Counted from the stretch's first letter, positions 54,701 to 63,130 are shown. The stretch is DNA of 64,000 nt from Paenibacillus sp. HW567 (GCF_000374185.1 NZ_KB910518.1:6709286-6773285); one strand, 5' to 3'. Numbers and translations: made by a program. Notes: generated by a model from the letters alone, not told the origin.

Positions 54701-56833
54701 ACTGACTTTAACGATTTGTCCTTCCAGTAGACCTTCATCTGGAATGGTAACCGTCACATCACCCGGTGTAGTTCCTGTATTAATCGCTGTTCCCAGCAGC
54801 GTTACGCCATCTGCGGCATACACGTTGACGGTGACGCCAGCAGGCACGTTCTTGACGGTTACAGTATCGGTTGTTGCGTTAGCGGTAATGTCAGAAGCCT
54901 TTGGTGCGGCACTGACTTCTTTGGCAGCAGTGACGGCTACCAGCGGGCTCTCGGTTTTGTCAGTCTCAGTAAGACTGACCTTGATAGCCTCAGCATCGTT
55001 AAGTCCGGCAGCAATCACAACGCTAACATCGCCCGCATCGGTTCCATTGTTGGTGGCCGTGCCAATGACGGTTACGCCATCTGCGGCATACACGTTGACG
55101 GTAGCGCCAGCAGGCACGTTCTTGACGGTTACAGTATCAGATGTTGCGTTAGCGGTAATGTCAGAAGCTTTTGGTGCGGCACTGACTTCTTTGGCAGCAG
55201 TGACGGCTACCAGCGGGCTCTCGGTTTTGTCAGTCTCAGTGAGACTGACCTTGATAGCCTCTGCATCGTCAAGTCCGCCAGCAATCACGACTTTAACATC
55301 GCCTGCATCGGCTCCATTGTTGGTGGCCGTGCCAATGACGGTGACGCCATCTGCGGCATACACCTTGACGGTAGCGCCAGCAGGCACGCTCTTGACGGTT
55401 ACAGTATCGGTTGTTGCGTCAGCGGTAATGTCAGAAGCTTTCGGGGAATCGGAAGTCTGAACAAGTGTACTCGCTGTTCCGTTCAGCTTGATTACCCGGT
55501 CAGGCTCATCCGGGATTTGAATCACGACTTCACCTGTAGAATCACCAATAGTTTTAGGTACAAAACGGATTGTGATTTCTCCGCTCTCCCCTGGCTGAAG
55601 GACCTCGGTCGTCGTGTTCTTCACAATTTCAAAATCACCGGAAATCTTCACATCTTCTATACCCAAAGGCTCGTCTGATGTGTTAGTCACGGTAATGACA
55701 GCTTCTTTGGTTCCACCATCCGGGAAGAAGACGCTGGTATTGGAAATATAGAGCTTATATCCGGTAAGGAGCTTTTTGTATACCTTCAAATAGATCTTCC
55801 CGGAGTTCTCATACAAGAACATTACGTCGCCATTGGTAGAGTTGATCGCCGCGTTAGCGACAGTTGTAGTCGCAACGTCAACGGGAGTAGCGAAGTTAGC
55901 TCCCAGGTTCTGACTGACTTCGAAATATACCTTGGTTGAATCGCTGAAGCCGGTGACTACATTCCCATACCGGTCAGCACTAAGGGAACGCGCAGTGCTG
56001 CTCATGTTATTACTAACATTAAGGTTAGCGACTGTTTTGTCTCCCAGGTTCATGCGTGTCAGAACAGTGCCTTGACCGGCAACGAACAAATATTTGCCGA
56101 GCTGTCCAGAGGATAAGGAGCCTACTGAATAGTAAACACTCGCACCAGGAATGACACCTGTTCCGAAGCTTTGTCCATGATCTGTGCTGATATAGTACTT
56201 CAGGGATGGATTATCCTTCTGCACAATCACATTTCCCGTTTCCGGGTCAACATGGATATCTGTAAATACATAACTTTCGCCAAACTGATGCACATTGAAG
56301 GAACTGCCTTGGTCACTGCTGTAATAGAAAACATTTCCATTTGGATCAGTAGCGTATACATAATTTCCATCCACCGCCAAGTGGATAGAAGCTCCTGACA
56401 CTGCCCCCAATTCAATTGGAACGGAGAAGGTTTGACCGCTGTCTGTGCTCTTGGAGATATAGGCTTTACCAGTCTTTACCCATCCTACATATACGGTACC
56501 GGCTGCAGAAACTGCAACCTCAGGCTCAAAGCTGGCATTGAAAACGAGCACACTCGGGAGGAAGGTCTGACCTCCAGTGATGCTTTTGGCTACACGGATC
56601 TGGTTGTTGCCGTTATAGACGGCATAGATGGAGCCGTCAGGTGCCACAGCAAGGTTTCTGGAGGTGTTGCCCGGCGCGATCGTCCAGTTCGTATTCTGAT
56701 CGCTTACAAGAACCTCGCCATAAGCACTTGTGTCTGTAGCAGCTTGTACACGGCCCAGCGGGGCCAGCAAAGCAGTCAGCATACTTAGAACGACAACTAG
56801 GGACATTGTTCTATAAGATATAACTTTCTTCAT
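51713..56833 (-). CDS. Large SLH-anchored surface protein with tandem repeats
   Basis: Secreted wall-bound protein of 1706 residues; no recognised enzyme. The signal peptide is MSLVVVLSMLTALLAPLGRVQA. Residues about 40-365 contain BNR/sialidase-like propeller phrases (SIYAVYNGNNQIRVAKS, SKSTDSGQTFSVPIE). An ASH-type Ig domain follows (about 370-455, VTVTNTSDEPLGIEDVKISG). Five tandem repeats of about 90 residues (459-914) carry ITVKNVPAGATV-like and KVSLTE cores. A mixed region and three SLH motifs end it (about 1500-1665, for example FHPNQPITRAEMALLSARF). AAAGGATTG precedes the ATG. A structural or ligand-binding role is inferred. Confidence 0.85.
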   Translation of the reverse strand: MKKVISYRTMSLVVVLSMLTALLAPLGRVQAATDTSAYGEVLVSDQNTNWTIAPGNTSRNLAVAPDGSIYAVYNGNNQIRVAKSITGGQTFLPSVLVFNASFEPEVAVSAAGTVYVGWVKTGKAYISKSTDSGQTFSVPIELGAVSGASIHLAVDGNYVYATDPNGNVFYYSSDQGSSFNVHQFGESYVFTDIHVDPETGNVIVQKDNPSLKYYISTDHGQSFGTGVIPGASVYYSVGSLSSGQLGKYLFVAGQGTVLTRMNLGDKTVANLNVSNNMSSTARSLSADRYGNVVTGFSDSTKVYFEVSQNLGANFATPVDVATTTVANAAINSTNGDVMFLYENSGKIYLKVYKKLLTGYKLYISNTSVFFPDGGTKEAVITVTNTSDEPLGIEDVKISGDFEIVKNTTTEVLQPGESGEITIRFVPKTIGDSTGEVVIQIPDEPDRVIKLNGTASTLVQTSDSPKASDITADATTDTVTVKSVPAGATVKVYAADGVTVIGTATNNGADAGDVKVVIAGGLDDAEAIKVSLTETDKTESPLVAVTAAKEVSAAPKASDITANATSDTVTVKNVPAGATVNVYAADGVTVIGTATNNGTDAGDVSVVIAAGLNDAEAIKVSLTETDKTESPLVAVTAAKEVSAAPKASDITANATTDTVTVKNVPAGVTVNVYAADGVTLLGTAINTGTTPGDVTVTIPDEGLLEGQIVKVSLTEGNKSGSPLTEVPAATDPSEAPDAAAVTANATTDTITVANVRPGVTVAVYQQDGVTLIGTVTNNTQSPADLKLLVEDGGLTDGQVIKVSFTEANKSESAKVEVTAKDAQSAQPGSANIVVEETEGTITVTEVPAGATVKIYNDEGIVIGTKTNTGTTAGTITLDGLDLEGLKTVKVTLTEPMKSESPATTVAVASSDEQSVNAAAKLLSVGFTEGDTWESVTGPVYVVSTGNFGTNVEWKSSKTNVIELGTPVKNLITGKITPQSDNESVILTATVSKGAISKTRTFLVIVKSKGSTRTVDTGYSRNVIVKDPDSASANIPITRINVVNSAGQSSTIDKVVFSPSKAEEIVANGKKGSSATVVIDEVAGDVPDELAVEVPAASLNALAGSSYQLNLQSEYATITLGAGVLQNMQNNNLDLFFHLVPLRNTALQAKINGEIPAQFNSQQVNILGKSLEIETNYSGYDTEVYVPFAKNGITPDTSNLDSLRVFVIHSDGEKVMQQGTLVLDNNKNATGISFRVSKFSTFTVVQLAKADTSSPAAPTEETIKATVGSNSASSADINIKRHTNTDGTKSDELVISAANAVDAIAKAKDAKLDKIQITIPDAKHEVTQTSLQLDSGVAKQLAAANLPLEIITSQGIVTIPTASLQGIEDSVKLVISTVKYSNDQAQALLQSKIVTAVSDKVQPVLLTPALQVSGSAAITGQPIKVIIPLQGVAVPANAQEREAFVNSLAVYAVDAKGTVSLIRGSLVDLGGGNYGLEVMGNVGGKYSVLQWPNSNLSQLFTTDSKSHSAYIKGYTDGTFKPDLAITRAELAALIARNLDQNTSVKAAASSFSDVSNSHWASGYIAQVVAAGIMKGFPDGQFHPNQPITRAEMALLSARFKQLTFTEDGTAVSSISDVGTHWAAGAIDAARAAGIMKPYADGAFAPAKSLTRAEAVTVINRLFARGPLNGVTSPTWSDVPASHWAFADIEEASKDHTYRIDNNKEWLTH
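54090..55460 (-). repeat. Five coding tandem repeats of about 270 bp
   Basis: The same phrase recurs at a 270-base step, for example TTGGTGCGGC at 54901 and 55171. The three repeats nearest the N-terminus are nearly identical; the two following are diverged. This is a coding repeat array, subject to recombination. Confidence 0.85.
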
Positions 56834-57042
56834 TCCAACAATCCTTTCTGCTAAAATATTTTAGACCCATAGTAGCAGAATGCACTGAACAAATACTCAA
56901 CAAATTGTTGGACGGTGTCGAAAGGATAACGAAAATGTCAAATATCATACCGCAGCTTAAGAGGGAAGTGCCAATTTCCGACAACTTAATTGTAATTTTG
57001 GGTTCACCGTGCAGGGAGAGCGGATGCTGAAGTTGACTCCGC

Positions 57043-57693
57043 TTAGCTGCCGTTTTTTAAGTAAAAGATGGCAATTTGCGTCCGGTCGCGCAGTCCGAGC
57101 TTGCTGAGGATATCGGTGATGTAGTTTTTGACCGTACCTTCGCTTAAGAACAGCGCGGCAGCGATTTCTTTATTGGTATAGCCTTCTGCGATAGAGGCCA
57201 CCACAGCCTGCTCGGCTTTGGTCAGTCCATACGCTTCCAGCGTCTGTGCCGGGGTGTCCTTCGGACGCGGGGTCGGCTGCAGCAGCCCTGCCAGCTTGCG
57301 GGCGATGTCGGGATGGATAAGCATGTTGCCTTCATGTACGGTTTTGATGCCCTGAATAATCCGGTCCGGCGGAATATTCTTCAGCAGGTATCCGCTGGCC
57401 CCGTTCCGCAGCGCTTCAATAATGTATTCGTCGTCATCGAAGGTGGTCAGCATCAGCACGGAAATCCGGGGGAAGGCTGCTTTGATATGTTGGGTACCTT
57501 CTACCCCGCCACAGTTCGGCATGCGGATATCCATCAGTACGACATCGGCGTGGGGGAGCTGCTTCAGCAGGGCCAAGGCTTCATTGCCATCCCCTGCCGC
57601 GCCGACAACCTCGATTTCCGGGTCGAGAGCGACCAATACCTTCAGACTTTCGCGGATAAAAGGGTCGTCGTCTACGATTACTACTTTGATCAT
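57043..57693 (-). CDS. NarL-family response regulator
   Basis: DNA-binding response regulator of 216 residues. The receiver shows the acidic triad in IVDDDPF, phospho-Asp55 in MDIRMPNCGG and the switch Lys in GYLLKNIPP. The LuxR-type HTH at about 150-210 reads GLTKAEQAVVASIAEG and LSEGTVKNYITDILSKLG. It is the partner of the kinase upstream at 57974-59125. With the ABC genes nearby it resembles LnrK of the B. subtilis linearmycin-resistance system. Confidence 0.92.
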   Translation of the reverse strand: MIKVVIVDDDPFIRESLKVLVALDPEIEVVGAAGDGNEALALLKQLPHADVVLMDIRMPNCGGVEGTQHIKAAFPRISVLMLTTFDDDEYIIEALRNGASGYLLKNIPPDRIIQGIKTVHEGNMLIHPDIARKLAGLLQPTPRPKDTPAQTLEAYGLTKAEQAVVASIAEGYTNKEIAAALFLSEGTVKNYITDILSKLGLRDRTQIAIFYLKNGS

Positions 57694-57782
57694 AAAGGGT
57701 CTGTCTCCTTTAGCACGAATTTATAGATGCGCTTCACAAGCTGTTTAAATGGACCTATAGATTTTCATATTGGGGTCTGGTC

Positions 57783-57920
57783 GTAACTGCGGGGAATGTT
57801 TGGACTTCCGGCCGCTGCCCGCCTGCAGATTTCTTGATTTATACCGCTGTTCGCGGTTGAAATCCGCAGACAAAGGCGGACGCGTTCGCTCCGTAAGTAT
57901 CCAAACTTCCCCTCCGTCAC
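57783..57920 (-). repeat. Interspersed palindromic repeat, family A copy 3
   Basis: Read on the minus strand, GGGGAA-G-TTTGGA pairs with TCCAAA-CA-TTCCCC, and an inner imperfect stem (57821-57832 with 57860-57871 on the plus strand) is capped by CCGC-GAACA-GCGG. It lies in the 280-base gap between the kinase and regulator genes. Confidence 0.85.
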
Positions 57921-57973
57921 TTCTGCCCCTTATATATTTTCTTTAGGTCAACTTATATATAAGCTTATACAGT

Positions 57974-59125
57974 CTATCCTCCCTGCCGGTAAACAGGCAG
58001 CCTCGTAATCATCGTGAACTCCGGTTCAAGCCGCAGCGCAAGCGTTCCGCCGATCAGACTCGTCCGCTCATCCATTCCTTTAAGGCCCATCCCGCCCGCA
58101 CCTTGTACTCTGGACAGTGGGTCGGTTTCGGGACGCGCGCCATTGTTGCCGACCTCCATAACGATCTCATGCCCGCTATACGACAGTGTAATCCAGACCG
58201 CGGTTGCTTTGCCATGTCGAAGGGCATTGGTAATGGCCTCCCGGGCATTTTTGTAGAGGACAACCTGGATACTGGGGTACAGCGGATATGGCTGACCCTG
58301 CACATTATAGGAGGTTTCAATGCCGGTATCGCGGCCCAGTTCCTCCAGCAGCCGGTCCAGTGCATAGGCGCCTTCAAGCTGGGGAGCGTAGCTGATCTGT
58401 CTGACTGCGGCGCGCATTTCATCCATACTGGCTGAGAGCTGGTCGCGGATCTGGCTCATCATGCCCATCCCGGTTTCCGGAGAATGCGGCAGGGTATGAA
58501 TGGCCGCCTCTGTCATCATTTTAACCCGGATCAGCCGGTGGCCGATATCATCATGCAATTGGCGCGCGATCCTTACCCGTTCCTCCGCCTGTGCGGTACT
58601 CTCGACCTGGGAGGCGAACTGCTGCAGGCGGCTGCGGGCTTCCTCCAGCTCGAAATGTTTTTTGCGCAGCTCGTCGTAGAGGAACAGCGTGTCGTCACGT
58701 CCGCGCCCTGATCTGTACAGCAGCTCGTTCAGATAGGCGGACAGCAGGAAGGTAAGATTGATGTACACCCTTGCAAGCGGCTCGAAGCCGCTAAGGGCAA
58801 TATTCAAAGCGGCCACGTGAGCGCAGAAGAACAGGAGTGACACGAATCTCCGCTCCAGTCTGGAATAATAGAGCAGCGCGGAAATCGCCGGGAAAATCAT
58901 TAAATTACCGTATTGGTAAAACAGCCAGGCGGTGTAGAGTAATTCAATTCCGCCAGCAAGTGCCTGCAGGGGCCCGGAAAGCCGCTCGCTCAGTGTCACG
59001 ATCAGCAGCAGCAGCAGAAAATGCAGAGTGAACAGCTCATAGTCGGCATAGCTATAGACATATATGGCAATCAGTGCAGGGATGATAATGAGCGCGTAGC
59101 GCAGATTTTTTATTCCTCTGTTCAA
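57974..59125 (-). CDS. Membrane sensor histidine kinase
   Basis: Sensor of 383 residues starting with TTG at 59125, about seven bases after AAAGGATG. Five or six membrane segments fill residues 10-140. A short coiled coil leads to the HisKA_3 box RIARQLHDDIGHR with phospho-His191. The ATPase domain has a typical N box (KNAREAITNALRHG) and GGMGLKGMDERTSLIGG. The short-loop membrane sensor suggests detection within the membrane, as for LnrJ or DesK. It is divergent from the ABC operon and forms a pair with the regulator, despite the intervening repeat. Confidence 0.9.
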   Translation of the reverse strand: MNRGIKNLRYALIIIPALIAIYVYSYADYELFTLHFLLLLLIVTLSERLSGPLQALAGGIELLYTAWLFYQYGNLMIFPAISALLYYSRLERRFVSLLFFCAHVAALNIALSGFEPLARVYINLTFLLSAYLNELLYRSGRGRDDTLFLYDELRKKHFELEEARSRLQQFASQVESTAQAEERVRIARQLHDDIGHRLIRVKMMTEAAIHTLPHSPETGMGMMSQIRDQLSASMDEMRAAVRQISYAPQLEGAYALDRLLEELGRDTGIETSYNVQGQPYPLYPSIQVVLYKNAREAITNALRHGKATAVWITLSYSGHEIVMEVGNNGARPETDPLSRVQGAGGMGLKGMDERTSLIGGTLALRLEPEFTMITRLPVYRQGG

Positions 59126-59189
59126 GTGGGGTCATCCTTTTTAGGGTTGGTATATTCATCTTAGCATAAGAAGCCCCCTGCCCAGGAGA

Positions 59190-59219
59190 TGACTTAAGTC
59201 ACCTCAAGGTCATGACCTT
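59190..59219. promoter_or_regulatory. Paired palindromic operators between kinase and ABC genes
   Basis: TGACTTAAGTCA (59190-59201) and AAGGTCATGACCTT (59206-59219) are two perfect palindromes with centres 17 bases apart. A TACAAT -10 lies at 59249-59254 without a good -35, as expected of an activator-dependent promoter for the ABC operon. The binding protein is probably the adjacent NarL-family regulator. Confidence 0.55.
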
Positions 59220-59290
59220 TCGTACCTATGCCGGCCACCGTAATGCGCTACAATTACAGCATAAGGCTTGAGGAACAGGAGAGATGAGGC

Positions 59291-60226
59291 ATGACGCTTG
59301 CGGTATTAACGGATGTAGTGAAAAGGTATGATCAAAAATTAACGGTGGATCACGTGAATTTCAGCATACAGGAGGGGGAAATCTTTGGTCTGCTCGGTCC
59401 GAATGGGGCGGGGAAGAGCACTACGATCAGTATGATCTGCGGCTTGCTGAAGGTCGATGGCGGGGATATCGTAATCGACGGACTGTCGGTAAAGGATAAA
59501 CCGCTTGAGGTGAAAAAGAAAATCGGGCTTGTCCCCCAGGATTTGGCCTTATATGAAAATATGACAGCGGCGGAAAATGTAAGCTTCTTCGGCAAGCTGT
59601 ACGGCCTGCGCGGCAGGCTGCTGAAAGAGCGGGTTGAGGAGGCGCTGGATTTCACCGGACTTAGCGACCGGTCCAAGGACAAACCGTCCACCTTCTCCGG
59701 CGGAATGAAAAGACGGCTGAATATCGCCTGTGCAATTATGCATCACCCCAAGCTGATCATTATGGATGAACCGACCGTCGGGATTGATCCCCAGTCGCGC
59801 AATCATATTCTGGAATCGGTTAAGGCGCTGAACAAGCTGGGCTCAGCGGTTATCTATACAAGCCATTATATGGAGGAAGTAGCCGCCATTTGCGACCGGG
59901 TAGCGATTATGGATAAAGGCCATATCATTGCCTGCGGAACCGAGCAGGAGCTGCGGGAACGGGTGTCCCATGAAGAACGGATTGTCGTGAAGGCTGCCAA
60001 GATGACTCCCGCCTTGATGGATGAACTGAATCATCATCCGCGGATCAGCCGGGTAGAGCTTAACGGAGATACGGTAGAGTTGTACCTGCCTTCTTCGCAA
60101 AATGAGCTGCAGGATATTCTATTTATTTTTGCCAAGCATGAAGGGGTTATTGCTTCACTGAAAATTGAAGAGCCGGATCTGGAGACTCTGTTCCTCAGCC
60201 TGACCGGACGGACCTTGAGGGATTAG
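59291..60226 (+). CDS. ABC transporter ATPase (LnrL-like)
   Basis: ATPase subunit of an ABC-2 type exporter, 311 residues. Walker A is GPNGAGKST, the signature is FSGGMKRRL, and Walker B is LIIMDEPTVGIDP; the C-terminal extension of about 80 residues is common in drug-export ATPases. Two permease genes follow in close order. The sizes 311, 389 and 386 match my memory of LnrL, LnrM and LnrN of B. subtilis, which remove linearmycin-type polyenes. Substrate here is inferred, not shown. Confidence 0.93.
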   Translation: MTLAVLTDVVKRYDQKLTVDHVNFSIQEGEIFGLLGPNGAGKSTTISMICGLLKVDGGDIVIDGLSVKDKPLEVKKKIGLVPQDLALYENMTAAENVSFFGKLYGLRGRLLKERVEEALDFTGLSDRSKDKPSTFSGGMKRRLNIACAIMHHPKLIIMDEPTVGIDPQSRNHILESVKALNKLGSAVIYTSHYMEEVAAICDRVAIMDKGHIIACGTEQELRERVSHEERIVVKAAKMTPALMDELNHHPRISRVELNGDTVELYLPSSQNELQDILFIFAKHEGVIASLKIEEPDLETLFLSLTGRTLRD

Positions 60227-60244
60227 AGGAGGGAGAAAGCGGAA

Positions 60245-61414
60245 ATGAACACTTGGACAATTATGATCTATGAGCTGCGCAGATTATTCCGCTCACGCTC
60301 GCTGCTGATTAATATGTTTCTGCTGCCGATCGTGCTGATCTTTCTCCTGGGGACTTCGCTGTCCGGAGTGGTCGGTGTCAAAGCTGCCTCCAAGATAAAT
60401 CCTGTGCGGGTGGCGGTAGTCAATCTTTCGGGTGAAGGAAAGGGGCCAACGGCGATGATTGCGGCCTTTCTGAAGTCGCCGGAGGTTCAGAATGTGATTG
60501 CTCCGCAAGAAGCGGGCAGCCGCGAGGCAGCGGAGAAAGGGCTGCGCACCGGAAAATACGGCTATGCGGTAATTGTGCCAACCGGCTTTGACAGCGAGGT
60601 TCAGAGCGGAGGGCAGGCGCGGCTGGAATTAATACTCGGGAAGAGCCACAATGATAATCTGGTTGCCGCGACGGTTTTTGACAATTTTCTCAGCAGGATC
60701 AATTATAAACAGGCTACGGCGGCAACGCTTGGACCGCAGGCGCTTCAGGCGGCAGCTACAGTTCCGGGAGACCGGGAGACGGTTAAAATGGGCGATCTTA
60801 GCAATGGAGGGAGAACCTACAGCGCCTCCCAATTCTACGCGGCGTCCATGCTGGTGATGTTTCTGCTGTACAGCGGAATAACGGTTACGACATCACTTTT
60901 TAGTGAGAAGGATAACCATACCCTCTTCCGCATCAATTCGATGCCGGTCAAGGGCTCAGAGCTATTTATCGGCAAAATGCTGGGCGTAGGCATCGTGTCC
61001 ATTATTCAATGTCTGGCGATAGTTCTGCTTACCGGCTGGCTGTTCGGTGTTTACTGGGGGAATCGGCCGGGCCTTCTGATGCTGTTCTGCCTGCTGATGA
61101 TTATAGCCTCAATGACGCTGTCGATTGTGGTGTGTATGTTCAGTAAAACTGCGGCAAGCGCAAGCAGCATCATTAGTGTAATTACGGTGTGCATGACTTT
61201 CCTTAGCGGCGGAATGGCTCCGCTGCCCGATTCCTGGGTGAACACCATCGGTGCTTTTACGATTAATCATTGGGTGCTGCAGTCGATGATCCGCATGATG
61301 CTGCATTCGAGTCTGCCGCAGCTTTTGCCGAATCTGTGGATCATAGCCATCATCTGTCTAGTGCTGTTCGGCGCAGCGATTGTCTCATACCGGAAGGTGG
61401 GTTACCATGGATAA
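60245..61414 (+). CDS. ABC-2 permease (LnrM-like)
   Basis: Membrane subunit of 389 residues. One membrane segment at about 18-40 (LLINMFLLPIVLIFLLG), a large extracellular domain (about 45-200), then five segments (ASMLVMFLLYSGITV to IIAIICLVLFGAAIV), the YhgE/ABC-2 layout. GGAGGGAG precedes the ATG. It overlaps the next gene by eight bases. Confidence 0.9.
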   Translation: MNTWTIMIYELRRLFRSRSLLINMFLLPIVLIFLLGTSLSGVVGVKAASKINPVRVAVVNLSGEGKGPTAMIAAFLKSPEVQNVIAPQEAGSREAAEKGLRTGKYGYAVIVPTGFDSEVQSGGQARLELILGKSHNDNLVAATVFDNFLSRINYKQATAATLGPQALQAAATVPGDRETVKMGDLSNGGRTYSASQFYAASMLVMFLLYSGITVTTSLFSEKDNHTLFRINSMPVKGSELFIGKMLGVGIVSIIQCLAIVLLTGWLFGVYWGNRPGLLMLFCLLMIIASMTLSIVVCMFSKTAASASSIISVITVCMTFLSGGMAPLPDSWVNTIGAFTINHWVLQSMIRMMLHSSLPQLLPNLWIIAIICLVLFGAAIVSYRKVGYHG

Positions 61415-62567
61415 AATACTGACAATAGCCTGGAATATGATCAAACGGACGATCGGTTCCCGCAAAGGGTTCATTACGTATATTTTGCTGCCGGGCATTG
61501 TGGTCGCTGCCATTATTTCCTTGACCGGAGGCATGGAGGATAGCCCGCCAACCATTTTGTATGCCAATATGGACAAAGGCGCAGCCGGAGCGCATCTGAT
61601 CGCGGAGCTGAAGAACTCCGGAGATTACAAGCTTGTTCAGCGCAGTAACGAGGCTTCGCTTAAGGAAGGGGTTACGCTGCAGGAGGGTACGGCGGGAATA
61701 TGGATTCCGGCAGCGTATACGTCTCAGCTTGCGGCCGGGCAACAGCCGAGTCTCAGCCTGTATGAGCTTAAAACTTCGGAAAACTCGGTTATGCTCAAAA
61801 TGAAAGTGAATGCGATAGCGGATGAAATGCTCGAAACCGCTCAAACGGTAAAAGCCGGCGGCGGCGGGACGGGAGATGCCGAAGCTCAGCTTGGCGCGAT
61901 CCTGAAGCAGGCGGAACAGCATAATGTGGGAAGCACACGTACGGACTATGACTTGTATCCCCGGCAAACGCTTGGAATCATCACCGGCTTGACGTTAATG
62001 TTCCTCATGGGACTTGTTACCAGTTCGGTATCCCTGATTATGGATGACCGCCGGGGGCGGACCATGATGCGGATGTTCAGCGCTCCGGTCCGTTCCTCCG
62101 AAATTGCGTTTGGTAATTTCCTGGGCAGCTTTATGGTAGGGGTTATTCAGATTATCATTGTGCTGACGCTCGGGAAATGGGTGCTGCGTTATGACTATGG
62201 GGTCCCTGCATATCTCTATTTCCTTGTGCTTGCCGCATTTATGCTCGTGTCCATGGGAATTGCCAGCACGGTAGCGGGACTGGTCCGCAATCCGAGAAAT
62301 GCAGGCATGCTCAACGCGCTCATCCTTACCCCGACCTGTATGCTCGGCGGCTGCTTCTGGCCGCTCTACCTCATGCCCGATTATATGCAAAAAGCGGCCA
62401 ACTTCGTGCCGCAGAAATGGGCGATCCAGGCGGTGGACATCGCGGCAGCCGGCGGCGGCTGGGATGAGCTGTGGCTCCCCTTTGCGATCCTGCTGCTCAT
62501 GGCGGCAGTGCTGCTGGCAATTGGTTCCGCCATTCTGCGTCCGAATGAGGCCGGGATCAGCGCGTAG
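61407..62567 (+). CDS. ABC-2 permease (LnrN-like)
   Basis: Second membrane subunit, 386 residues from ATG 61407, which follows GGAAGGTGG and overlaps the upstream stop. Same topology as its neighbour: a first segment near 20-40 (ITYILLPGIVVAAIISL), an extracellular domain, and five or so C-terminal segments (GIITGLTLMFLMGLV to FAILLLMAAVLLAIG). The two permeases probably form a heterodimer with the ATPase. Confidence 0.9.
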   Translation: MDKILTIAWNMIKRTIGSRKGFITYILLPGIVVAAIISLTGGMEDSPPTILYANMDKGAAGAHLIAELKNSGDYKLVQRSNEASLKEGVTLQEGTAGIWIPAAYTSQLAAGQQPSLSLYELKTSENSVMLKMKVNAIADEMLETAQTVKAGGGGTGDAEAQLGAILKQAEQHNVGSTRTDYDLYPRQTLGIITGLTLMFLMGLVTSSVSLIMDDRRGRTMMRMFSAPVRSSEIAFGNFLGSFMVGVIQIIIVLTLGKWVLRYDYGVPAYLYFLVLAAFMLVSMGIASTVAGLVRNPRNAGMLNALILTPTCMLGGCFWPLYLMPDYMQKAANFVPQKWAIQAVDIAAAGGGWDELWLPFAILLLMAAVLLAIGSAILRPNEAGISA

Positions 62568-62597
62568 CTTGCAACTGCGGTGAGGTAGATAGAGGGC

Positions 62598-62638
62598 CAG
62601 CCTGCCGTATCCGGCTATAAGCCGGATACGGCAGGCTG
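62598..62638. terminator. Strong hairpin after the ABC operon
   Basis: A 19-bp stem, perfect, with a three-base loop. No T run follows, so it may stop transcription only partly or protect the message end. Confidence 0.6.
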
Positions 62639-62731
62639 ATCTATTGTTGAATTAGGATTTGTGTCAGCAATGAGAAAATGAAGCGATTAGGCTTGCAAAA
62701 ATGTCTTGGGGAATCTATTATATACATAAAA

Positions 62732-62745
62732 TGTAAGCGATAACA
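62732..62745 (+). promoter_or_regulatory. CcpA-type cre operator
   Basis: TGTAAGCGATAACA matches the catabolite-response consensus TGWAARCGYTWNCA at 13 of 14 positions, 62 bases before rhaM. Confidence 0.65.
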
Positions 62746-62806
62746 TTTGTAGCTGGTGCTTGTGAAGCGGGTACTAGCTCTATAAAACTTGCAGGAGGAT
62801 GAGCGG

Positions 62807-63130
62807 ATGAGCGGCAATAAATTGGCTTGGACCTGGCGGGTCAAAGAGGAATGTCTGGAGGAGTACGTGCAGATGCATCTTAACCCCTGGCCGGAAATCC
62901 TCGAGGAGCATTCCAAAGCCGGAATTAAGAATTACTCGATTTTTCAGAACGGCAATCAATTTTTCTATTGCTTTGAATGCAGCGACCCGGACGCGGCTTT
63001 TGCATACATTGCCCAGAGTGATGCCTGCAACAGATGGAATGCGATTACGTCGAAGATGGTTGAAGGCTCCTTTGACTTTAATGAGGAGACGCCGGTGATC
63101 CCGCTTCGCGAGGTCTTTTATCTGGAGTAG
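62807..63130 (+). CDS. rhaM: L-rhamnose mutarotase
   Basis: Interconverts alpha and beta anomers of L-rhamnose. 107 residues from ATG 62807, eight bases after AGGAGG. The family (PF05336) features are YVQMHLNPWPEILEEHSKAG, IKNYSIF and the FYCFEC strand. No other rhamnose genes are in the window. The cre site indicates carbon-catabolite control. Confidence 0.88.
   Translation: MSGNKLAWTWRVKEECLEEYVQMHLNPWPEILEEHSKAGIKNYSIFQNGNQFFYCFECSDPDAAFAYIAQSDACNRWNAITSKMVEGSFDFNEETPVIPLREVFYLE

Noticed and set aside
54600..55460. 286-codon plus-strand open frame opposite the large surface-protein gene
   Set aside because: Mirror of the coding tandem repeats; no ribosome-binding site or independent domain.
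54090..55460. Regular repeats as a CRISPR array
   Set aside because: Repeats are 270 bp, in frame and coding, with no spacers or cas genes.
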